A DNA stretch of 64,000 bases, taken from NCBI GenBank assembly GCA_036583965.1, contig JAZBQD010000027.1, forward strand, positions 4,854,187-4,918,186, read 5' to 3'. How positions within the stretch are numbered: position 1 is the first letter of the stretch; every line of letters begins with the position of its first letter. Below the pieces are notes generated by a model. The model ran no database searches, was not told where the DNA came from, and saw only the letters and a program-made list of their open reading frames with translations. The stretch is from Prunella strophiata (lineage: Eukaryota > Chordata > Aves > Passeriformes > Prunellidae). The position numbers were made by a program, and so were the translations under genes. Shown one piece after another: positions 39,301 through 51,300 of this stretch.

Positions 39301-42300
39301 GACAGAGAGTGACCGAGTGAGGCAGAAGCTGCTGAGCCTCATTGGGCGCATTGGCCGAGAAGCACGAGTGGAAACAACCACTGGCAAGGCAAGTGGATGG
39401 TTTTCCTTTGGATTTTTGATTTATTAAATGTACAGTTGCTAGCCTCTGTACTTCCTAGGTCCTGACTATCCTTGCCCTTCTTCCTTCAGGTTCTGGAGGT
39501 GCTTTGGGAGCTGGCTCATCTTCCAACATTACCGTGTAGTCTTATCCAGCAGGCCTTGGAGGAGCACCTGACAATCCTCAGTGATGCTTATGCAGTGAAA
39601 GAGGCAATCAAAAGGAGCTACATCATCAAATGCATAGAGGATATTAAGAGGGTTGGTTTATTATTTTATCTTTTCCAAAATGAAATCTTATCTAGCCTCG
39701 ATGTTGCCCTTTTCTTTCAAGATGCACAAATTGTGTGTCCCATCTGTAAGTTCTTACCTTGGGGAGTCCTCGAGAGGGGTAGGCTTTGTGTGAGCCACTT
39801 TGTTGATCATGAGACTCATAGTAAGTCTCTTGCCTTTGTTTTAAGCAAATTTTCAGCACAAGGAGTGATCAGTTTATGGGAAACTACCAGGATGGGCCCA
39901 AGGTTAGAATTTGCAAATGGAACCACTGTAAAGGTATGTCAGTATTTTAACTGTCCCTTTCATGTGAAAGCCTAGATTAGTTTATTTTGAGTAAAGCATG
40001 TGTTCTGGCATGACCATTAAGTCTCAAAATGCAAATTGATATTTCAGTCATAGTAGTTTTGTATTTTAGTAAAATACTTAACTCTTCTCCTGTTACATAA
40101 AGAAGTCATTCCCAAAGCTGCCTGTACTATTTCCTGGCAGCAGCAGAGATGTGCATGGCTTAAAAGACTGCATATATTCTCTCCTGCACTGTTCACATAG
40201 CAGGCAGTTTTTCTTCAGGCCTGCAGGAATGCTCCTGTCTTCTTTTTTTTCAGCCTGAAGTATGCTGTAAATAAAGAAAAAGGCTTGTATTTTTTTTTTT
40301 TGTTCATTTCTTTCATGATAAATTAGGTTTTGTCTGTGTTGCAGCATCTGTAGAGGATTTTAGATGTTTAGGAGGTATAGTAAGTTGGTTCTTGATATTG
40401 ATCACACTTCTGTGTGTGTGTTCATGAGTATGAATTTCAAATCTTGGGTTCTCAATGTCTGTGAAAGTTGTAGGTTTTTTTCTTTTGTGTCTTCTCTTAT
40501 GCTTTCCTAATCTCATTCCTTTTAACTATATTCTTGCAAGGGCTTTTACATAGGTGCTGCAGTGGGAAACGCTAACAAAAGCTGTAATTGTAAACTAGAA
40601 GGGATTGGGTTAAGCATACAGCAGACTTCTAAAATACATGGTGTTCTTCTTTCCCTTCATTAGGGAAATGAAGACATAAACTGGGAGGGAATGTAATGTC
40701 AAGGCAGCTTTCTCAAATTTATGAGAGAGTCTTCAGTGGAGAGCTCTCTGTTATGGTTAGGTTCCTTCAGCCTCTGTGACTATGTAGGTGGTATTTGGGT
40801 GTTGTCAGTGTTTAAACCAGACATCACTTCTCTGAACAAGCAACCTCAGTACTGGTCTGTGTGGTCAAACTTTACAGAAAATGAAGCCTCCCAGAAAAGT
40901 GATGAGCAGTTCTAAAAATGAGGTAGGAGGGTTATTCTTTGTAGGATCTCTTTCAAAATGCAGCTTAAGTATCCTTTGCTTCCTATCAGGGAGCTGCTTG
41001 CAGCACCAATCAGAAATTTCTTGTCTCTTTAGCCTCAATAGTATTTGAAATTCTTCCTTCTGTTGCTCTTGCTTTAGCAGTAAGTAACATCATTTGACTG
41101 GATTTGCCCTTTTACGCCCTTTTAGAAGTTTCATCTCTCATAATTGAGGACGGTGGTGGTTATTATCTCTCCCTGGTGCAACTGAGCTCTTTTTGGCTAC
41201 TTAATTTGCATGTTCTCTAGCAAGGAGCTGGCAATTGGGCTTCATAATAGGGATAGCAAAATGGCATATCTGTGTATCAAGGGACTTCTTGTAGGAAGTG
41301 AAGAAGGGCACTTGGAGTGTGTTTGAAAAGGGAGCAGCAAATACCTGAAGCCAGCAGAAGTGGTAGCTGTTCTTTTGAAACAGCAGCATTAACAGATATC
41401 ATTAGGCTTCCAGGAGTCTGAGAGGAAGGTTAATCTGTTGTTGAGCATGTACCACATGTGTAATTGTTTTTACCTTTCCTGCTACCAGTCGTCCCAGCAC
41501 AATAATCCTCAGTTTGTGTGGGTGGTGCCAGCCTTGCGTCAGCTCCACGAAATCACCCGTTCATTTATTAAGCAAACTTACCAAAAACAAGACAAGGTAA
41601 GGCTATATGCTGACAAGATTGTTGAAACTTTTGCTGTGTCTGTGTAGCTCAGCCAAACATGGAAGTTTGAATTTAGAAAAAAAAAAAAATTAGCTAATAA
41701 ACAATTTTAAAAGTAGTTTAGTGATGTAGCATAAACAAACTGTTAGAGTAGAGGTGCTGTGCTGTCCCTTTGTGAGTGTGTGTGTGTATAAATCTGTTTG
41801 CTGTGTCAGGACTAATTTGTTTTATTCTCAGCTTTTTGTAGAATAATTAACAGGCATGTTTGTGTTCAGAAATGAACAATGGCTAATGTTTAGACCAACT
41901 GCTTTGTAATTGAATTGACATTGACTCTTGGAAAACAGACTAAACTAGCAGCAATCATGCTGTAGAGTGGCTGTGTGGAGGTGTGGGACTTTGCAATCTG
42001 CAGCACTTGTGTTTCAGCACTATGCTGAAAACACCAGCATCAGGGGGGTTGGGTGTTTGGAAGGGAACAGCTGACTCTGAGTGGGGATACATGACTCCTT
42101 CTGGTAAGAGATGTGTGTCTGTAGAGGAGCAAATTGCTGTACGCACATCTCTGTTGAACTATCGTTTTAAAAACATCTTTTCTCTCTTCTCTTTTATTGC
42201 CAAGAGCATTATTCAAGATTTAAAGAAAAACTTTGAAATAGTGAAGTTGGTGACAGGAAGCTTGATATCCTTGTCACCGTTTGGCTGCATCTGTGGCAGG

Positions 42301-45300
42301 CCCAGGAGGGCTGGTGGGAGCAACACTGGTGGATGGTCGATACACTTACCGGGAGGTACCAGATTTCTTTACCTTGTTTCATTTTTAAAATTCACTGGCC
42401 AATAATTACTCTAGTTTTTATTTATAGTTCTACTGCTTATATATGAAGGCTTGTTGTACCCTTGTTATTATATAGAAGAAAGCTGTGTAAACATTACACA
42501 AAATTACACGAGTTCCTTAGCAAAATCTTTACCTGGTGAAGAGTAGATAGGATCATCCTAGGATCTGTTGTTGCCATGCCTGTGCAGCTTCCAGCTTCTT
42601 CACCAGCTTCAGTTCCTGGTAGAGGTGATACCCTTGAATGTGTTGTGAAGCTCTTAATACCTGCAACAGATTTGCTAATTAGCACATAGAAGCTACACAC
42701 ACAAATAGGAATTTGTTGCTTATCCTTTGATAATTACTTTTTCCACGCTAGTTTTGACTTAGTATCAAATAATATCACCACCAGCAAAGTAAGAGCAAAT
42801 CCAGGGAGACTTCAGTGTTTGTTTTTAGAAAGGTAGCCACAAAGTATGTTTAAAATAGAAATAAATCTCACAAACAGTTTCTGATTTCCAGGCTTTTCAA
42901 AGTGTACTGTTGTTTGACAACTAAATTTGCAGGGGAAAAAAAATGTAGAATGCTCAGAGTACTTGTTTCAGAAAGAAAAGTCTTAAGCTTGAGTTTTTGT
43001 TTCCTCTTTCTCAGTATTTGGAGGCACATCTAAAATTTTTGGCATTTTTTCTGCAAGAAGCCACCTCTTTATTTGGGCTGGAATCGTGCCAGGGAGATCT
43101 GGGAATGCCTTGTAACTGGCCAAGATGTTTGTGAGTTGGACCGAGAGGTAAGAAAAACTTGAAAAGTTGGTTTCTGTGGCTGCAGAAGGAATTTTAATGG
43201 ATCATGAGCAGCATGTGTGTTTGTTGAGACATGTGGAGTGTGAGTAGCAAACACAAACTAGTCATACATTTTATGCTTTGTGTAGGCTACAGCAGCCACT
43301 GTTAGGAGTTCACTTATGGCCAGGATGCTCTTTTAACATTGACAAACATTTAACATTTTTTGTTAACATTTAACAAGATTTGACTGAAAGAGGGACATTG
43401 GCTGGGAGATAAGTTGGAGATGCTGGTTTGGAAAGGGGTGCATGGATACTTCCAGCATTATTTGGGTGAATGATGACTATGAAGTACCCTAAAGCTGCAA
43501 TGCAACCTCTATAACATGTGAGGTTACCAGGAGATGAGATTTTGAACCTCTTGACGTAGATAAAACTTCTGCAAGATGAGTTACTGTGGTATCTGACATA
43601 GTTTGCTGTATAAAACTAAAATATTTGATGTGACAATGGGGTAAGAATTATGTCTGCCTTTCATTCACAGATGTGCTTTGAGTGGTTTACAAAAGGGCAG
43701 CATGATCTGGAGAGTGATGTGCAGCAACAGCTCTTCAAAGAGAAAATTCTTAAACTGGAATCATATGAAATTACTATGAATGGTAAGAAAATGGATTTGG
43801 TTAGCAGATTTGGGGTTGAAATATATACCAGAAATCTGCTTCCTAAGCCTTCAAATCAAACATCTATAAATCAATGCAATAAAGGGGTCTATAATTTTGA
43901 GCTTTATTAGTTACAGAGGGAAAAGTTCATCTCCTGTGTTTGATAACTTTACTTTTTAAACAAAGAAACTAAGCCTGACCAGCATAAAAAATCTGCACCT
44001 TTTTTTCACTTTCAGGTTTTAGTTTATTTAAGACATTCTTTGAAAATGTGAACCTGTGTGACCATCGGCTGAAGAGGCAAGGAACTCAGCTGGTGAGTGT
44101 GTTCTGGCAAGTTTGTTCCTGTGTCCTCCTAGGGACAGGAGGAGGTGAGACAAGAATTGTGTAGCAGCTGTTTGACATGGTCATGTTTGTGTTAAGGACC
44201 AGATTGTCCTTGTAGCATTAATGTTGTGAAATTCTGAAGCTAAAATTTTGACAATTTCAGCAGTTAAAATTCAGCAGTTGAAAGCTGGAAGCTGGTTTGT
44301 AGCTTTTAAATCTTTGCAGGAGGAAGGGCTGAACGATTTTTTGAAATAGTCATGGATTCTAGTGTGTAATTTTTTTCTTCTCCCTAGCAGTGAAAGTCTT
44401 TTTTAAAATTATTTTTTATTTTTCTTCTTTACATGGGAGTTAGACTTATCATATTTAAATTCTAACCTACTATAATTTTTAACCCTGATCCTTCAGTGGT
44501 TTTGTTAAATTAATGGTTATATGTTAAGTAGTTTTCTGCAGGCATTTTAGATCTTTATCACAGAGAACTTACTTCAAATGCAGAATTTTTTGCCAAGTAT
44601 CATAGCAGGGTTTGTGATGGTTTATTGTGTGGTTAGTTACCATGTTGACTTCTTTGAAACTAATTCCATTCTAGATTAAATTTCTCCATGCTTTTAAATT
44701 TTTTAATTTTTCAGTTGGCTTGACTGAGATTTTTTTTTTGGAACTTGTTTATCCATCAGTAAACAATTTTTTTTTCTTGTATAAATACACAAATCTGCAG
44801 CAGTTGGTTTAACTTTGCACTGTGCCAAAGTTTGGCAGCATGTTGGAAAAGAAATTTTTTAAGTTTTAATCAAAAGGTGCTTTTCCATCACTTTTATCCC
44901 TGTGGTTCTTGTGTAAGAAATCCAGTCATGTTTTACTGTTGTTCTTCCTTGTGTAGAGCGTAGAAAAACTGGAATTAATAGGAATGGATTTCATTTGGAA
45001 GATTGCAATGGAGTCACCAGATGAAGAAATAGCCAATGAAGCTATTCAACTGATAATAAATTACAGCTACATTAATCTAACTCCCAGATTGAAAAAGGTA
45101 GGCAGATGTTTGTACATAAATGTGCTTTGACATTCATAAATCTTGACACTGCATGTTCAGCTGTGTGATTTGTTGGGTTCTGTCAGTTTATGAGTAACTC
45201 CCATGATTTTAGTGTAAGTTCTAATTAATTTGTACATTTTTATCTTTAGGATTCAGTATCACTGCACAAGAAATTCATTGCTGATTGCTACACACGATTA

Positions 45301-48300
45301 GAGGTAAAGGGCAAATTTTAATTATTCTCGTGCCTCCATCCATTTGGTGCTGTATCTTAGAATAAGAATACTTGTCTATGATAATTCCATTTAATTCCAT
45401 TTAAAGAAAAAATTCTTTCCACAAATATTTTTTGTCCTCTGAGCTTTCCAGGACATCCTGACTGTCCCTTGCTCTGCTCTTGTTGCAGGCAGCCAGCTCT
45501 GCGCTCGGCGGTCCAACATTAACACACGCTGTCACCAGAGCTACAAAAATGCTCACAGCAACTGCCATGCCTACAGTGGCAACCTCAGTTCAGTCTCCTT
45601 ACAGGTAGGCCAGCCTCTCAAGGAATAAAAATGACAGTAGGCATTTGCTCCCAGCTGCTTCCCACAAGATTATGAGTGCTAATTAAAATTCTCAGTAGTT
45701 GGTAGTTGTACATTCTGGTGGTTCCTCAACTGAATATTCCAATTGCTGTGCAATAGGAGTTCCAGAGATTTTTGAAAAAACTGTGTTTAAAAACAAAGCA
45801 ACAATGAAACAAAGAAAGCCAAATAGACATTTGAATACCCCAAAACAACAGGTCAAAACCAAAAAAGCCACCCTGCCTCCAGCCCCCCAAAAACCAAAAC
45901 CAACCAACCAAAACAAAAAACCCCAGAGGTTATTACCAGCCTGTTAATCATGTAATATTTCTGAGGCAGTGGGATTTAGGTGTGGTTCTTCTTAAATAAG
46001 GAGAGAAAAGGTTGTTTTTTCAACCTCAAGCTTAATTTAGTCATACTTGAATGTGTGTAACTTAAATATAGGAGCATAGGGTGGGACCTTTAGAAACATG
46101 AATCTTCCTCTGAAGCTGGCAACATCTCAAGCAGTACAACATGAGGCTCTTGCCCTGTTTTCCTAGTTCATTTCTGCTGAATTCACTCCAAGTTTAAGGA
46201 GGTACCTTCAAAACCAGACAATTCATGGTAGTTACCCGTGGGCGTTGGAAATGAATCTGCAAGACAAGTTACTCTTGTTTTCAATGTTTATCTTTAGGTC
46301 AACCAAACTTGTAATAATTGAGAGACTGCTGCTGTTGGCAGAGCGTTATGTGATAACAATAGAGGTAAGATGTGCAACTTCCTACTAGGCAAGGCTAAGA
46401 ACACAACTTCCAATTTTATTAAAAAACAGTCCAAGTTATTTAAACATGCAACCCTAGTTATCCACCATCACAGAAATGTTTTTGTTTTCAAGAGTGATGT
46501 TTACTGTCATCCTTCTCTTCCTGTAGGACCTTTACTCTGTTCCCCGAACTATTCTACCTCATGGTGCCTCTTTCCATGGACATCTTTTAACCCTTAATGT
46601 TACATATGAGTCTACCAAAGATACCTTCACCATAGAGGTGGGTGTGCCCAGCTTGTGTGTGCCATGGGCTGTTGGTTATGTAGCCACTTGTGGTGGGTTT
46701 TATGCCTGGATTGAATAGAGTAAGATGGTTATAAAGATTCCAGTCAACCTGAAAACTCTTCTTGAACATGTTAAAAATATGTTAACATATTGAACATGTT
46801 AAAAATATGTATCTGGAAGTGTCTGTGGAACAAACATACTTTGATCATTAAATTCCAGTATGGGAAAAATAAGTTTTTTGCTCACTGTAGATGTTGGAGC
46901 ATTTCTGTGTTGTCCTATACTGTCACTCTTATGAGCAATACTTTTACCACGCTATGTGGGAAGACTCTTTCAGAAGATTTTAATTTTTCTTGGCATTTAC
47001 TGCTCGAGCAGACTTACTGAACCAGTGTTGTTTAATTTCACAGGCTCATAGCAATGAAACTGTAGGAAGTGTCAGGTGGAAGATAGCAAAGATGTTGAAT
47101 TCACCTGTGGAAAATATACAGATATTTGCCAATGACAGCCTGGTATGTTAACTACAAAGAATTTGCTTTCTCTATGAATGAGTCTTTTCCAGAACTAAAC
47201 AATAAATATTTTTTTGCAGCTAACAGTAAACAAAGATCAGAAACTACTCCACCAGCTGGGCTTCTCTGATGAACAAATGCTTACAGTAAAAACATCAGGA
47301 AGTGGAACTCCATCAGGGAGCTCTGCAGATTCCTCAACCAGTTCCAGCAACAGCAGCAGTGTATTTAGTTCATCCTATGCAATGGAACAGGTACAGCAGA
47401 ATATGACCTGAAGCCTTCCCTCTGATTTTTCCTGAAGCAGGGATGGATGGGGGAGAGAGTAGGAGCTCCAGTAACATCTTCCAATCTTTAGTAATCTGGT
47501 TTTGCTTTCAAACTGCAATTGAAACAAATTATCTAAATACACAACTGCCTTGAGCGTACAGGTTGGGTTTTATAATCTGTACTCTGTCACCTATGGTAGC
47601 CTGCTTGGTGTTTATTCATCTCTGCAGAGTCTTTTAAACAAATAGGACCCATCTGGTTTATTTTTGAGACTGTGTATTTGCTGAGGGTAGAGATTTCCAC
47701 ATTTTCACTACTAAAAAGCTGCAGTATGAAAGTAAACTAAGAAGCATCAACTGGCATGTTCAGATCACTTCTGGTCTGCTTTGTATTTTGCTTGTCATAA
47801 CAGCTGACTTCAAAAATTAAAAGGGAAATGGAATTATGTAAATGTTGTCTCAACCTAGAAAGTATCTGGGATTTCTGTGGGTCAGGTTGGCATCTGGGCC
47901 ATTTGCTTCAGTGAAGAGCTCTGTTAAATTTGCATGTAGCAGAGAAGGGAGAAAAGACCTTTGTATTTCTGCTTAATTCCCAGGAGAAATCCCTCCCTGG
48001 AGTCGTCATGGCTCTCGTGTGTAACGTGTTTGATATGCTGTACCAGCTTGCCAACCTGGAGGAGCCAAGGTAAGCAGATTAAATGGTTACTAAATATTTA
48101 AGAACTGCTCCCAGTGCCCAGTCTGAATACTCACTCCACTGTGTGCCAGGCCAGTGTGGTTGAGCCCTTGTTTTGTAATTTCTGATTTCTTTTCAGGATA
48201 ACACTGCGAGTGAGGAAACTTCTGCTCCTGATTCCCACTGACCCAGCTATTCAGGAGGCTCTTGATCAGCTTGATTCCCTGGGAAGGAAGGTATGGAGTA

Positions 48301-51300
48301 AATTATTTATCACTAGTGAGCTACATAAAGAGGATTTTACTACCAGGTTCCTTTAATTCCCTGTCAGATTATTATACCCCAGAGGGTTTGAAACTACAGC
48401 AAAATAATGTTCATGTTAAGTCAGTGTTCATTTTTGACTTATTTCCAAGCAGCCAGAGGTGAGCAGGTCATTACAGGGGTTGTAGGAAATGGATTCCCAA
48501 TCACAGCAAAACAGAGTCTCAAAATATGTTTTCTGTGGCTTTTCCCTCCTAGAAAACACTGCTCTCAGAATCCAGTTCTCAGTCCTCAAAATCCCCATCC
48601 TTGTCTTCAAAACACCAACATCAGCCCAGTGCCAGCTCAATACTAGAAAGTCTTTTCAGATCTTTTGCTCCAGGCATGTCCACAGTTCAGAGTGCTCTAC
48701 AATTTAGAGGTAAGAAAACAAATTTACTTCTTTCTGTGTTTCTGAGCAGTAAGAGTTAAGTATTTCTAGGATTTTTGGGCAGGAATCCACTGTGATGGGG
48801 TCATTATGAGAAATGCAAATATTGTGACACAGTCTGCTTTTGTGCATGTGGTAAATTTTACACAGAATGAAAGGGACAGAAAGTTCCCTTTCAGAGACTT
48901 TTCTGAGAAACCAGGCCCCTCTTGTGTGATTTGCAAGGTGGAAGAAGTGTTCTGAAATAAGTGGAGAGGAGCAAAGGCACATCAAATTCTTACTGTTTAG
49001 ATAAAATTCCTGCTTGAATCTCTAGATCTCTGAATATGCAATTTATAGTGTGTATATATATTAAAAATAGATATTAAAAAAAAGTTGGCCCTTAAAAATT
49101 AATGGCAGCTATTATAAATTGGATTGGTTTTGCTTGATTAAATTTGTCAGAAACCTCTGTGCTGTGTAAGTCTCTATTTTCTGTCTAAGGAGGAGTGTTT
49201 TTACAAAGCATTCAGCTGGGAAGAATTTTCACTATCCAAACGTGCAGGGCTTTTGCCAAGAGGCCTCTGGCCTCTTTTGGCTGCACAGGTAGAGTGGAAT
49301 ACATAGAATTTTTTTACCTCTAAACATTCTCCTTAATTCTTTAGCCAAAATCCTGGATAGGGCCCTGTAAAGATTCTTTCCTAGAGTTCAGAGAATGGAT
49401 TTTAAGTATTGTAGGAGTTCAGCTGGTGGTGTTGGATAGGACACAGTAACCTGCACACTAAAAGCTGGACAGTGTTTAGTTCTACTTGCAGGTCCCACTG
49501 TTTATAAGGACCCATGACAAATGTGATTTGAACAACTTGAGGTTGGAGGACCAATTGCCAACTGCTTCCAGAACATTAGAACAAAATTATTCTCTTCCCT
49601 TCATGGTGTGTGCCAAGATTACTGTAGGGATTTTCTTGTGGCTGCTTCCCTTTAGGTTTCCACAGTCTAATGTTAGCTCTTCATCTTCCTACACTGTCAT
49701 CACACTCCTGCCTTAGGATTCCCCCTTTTCTCTACAGCTGGAGTGAAAGATACTTGATTATGTCTTTGCAATATGTTGACAAGTTCTACAACTCGAAGCA
49801 AATTGTTTAGGGTGTCTTGTTGAGCTGACAGGTTATATTGCAGTAGGATGGGACAGTTATCTGCTGCTTCTGTGACAGAGAAAATAATAAAAGCAAGTAA
49901 TAAATTGCTTGCTTTTCTGGCAAGGGATGAGAAGTAATAAATTGGATTAGATGTGGAGATTATATGAGTGGACTTGTTCCTCAGCACCACTCAAGCCAAT
50001 TGGAAGATGGTTTTTCTCAGGAAAAGGAATATGTGTTTTTTTATCCCCTCTGCTGGTGATCTGGGGAAAAGATGGGAACCAGTCTGAACTGCTTTCTGAA
50101 AAAAATGTGCACAGGAAATTTGCAGAACATATGAAAGAGATGAAAATTGAATGTTGCAGATGTCCAGGGGGTGATAAGATTTCATGCCTGGAACTCTGTA
50201 AAACATTCTTCTGGTCTGTGAACCTGGAAGAGATGTATTTTTTTTGCAGCATTGTTGGCTGCACATGCCAAGGAAACTTCTCAAGAAAGTAAATAGTATC
50301 TGTGGGGTTTTCTGGGATTTTGGGAGGGCCCAGGTTGATGGTTTTGGGGTTTCTGTGGGGGGTTTTTTGGTGGGTTGGTTTCTTTGGGTGTTGTGTTTTT
50401 TTAATGTGAAATGAAATGGATTATAAACATAAATGAGAACTGACCCACAGAGACCACAGACTTCCTTCTGGCCATGTTTCTGAGTGTATTTGCACTCTGA
50501 AATTTAGTGCTGATTTAAGACAGGAGGGATGATAGAGTGGTGATGTTGATAAGGCCTCTAGAATTACCTGAGCCATGTTTTACAAAGAAACATCAGAATA
50601 ATAGTAGTACAATTATATTTCAGACAGTGTGACTAATAAGTAAGCCATGTAGAATGTTTTATGGGATACTGTGAATTGAAAATCCAGAACCAAGAAGAAT
50701 TTGGGCTCCTAAGAAGCACTGGGTGAACCAGAAGATGACATTCCATGTGCTTCATCCATTCTCCTTAACATGTAAATTGCAGTGAGAATAAAATGCCCTT
50801 ATGATTCAGAATAAACATTTGTAGTTGCCATGGTTGTCTTGAATACTTGAGATTTGTTGAATATGAGATTTCTCTTACTGACTGCAGTTTTCTGTAAGTG
50901 TATTAATTGCTTCATCTGTAGTGGTTTTTTTTTCTGTTACACTTTCAAACTTCAGCAGGTAAAGAACATTAAGAGGGGTGGTAGTTTACATCTGCTTATT
51001 TATTTATTTGTTGTAGGTGCTGAGCTCCAAGCTGATGCCAACTGCAGATGATGAAATGGCAAGAAACTGTGCCAAGTCTTTCTGTGAAAATTTCCTCAGA
51101 GCAGGAGGTTTAAGGTTAGATTTCAAAACCTTGACTCAATTTGTAGCACTTCATTTAGTTAGCAGTTTTGTGTGGTTTCCCATTTCCACATTGTTAGCAC
51201 ACTCATACACCTGTCAGCTTCTTTTTCAGAGAAAAAAAATCCACCCAAGGCTGTTTTACCACTGTCCAGTAGCTGTCATATTTGAGAGAGTTCATGTTGT

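Noticed and set aside
39652..39975. Extension of exon 15 by the open frame that follows it
   Set aside because: Conservation stops at IKR and a GT donor is present there; the extension has no similarity to USP24 and ends in a chance stop.
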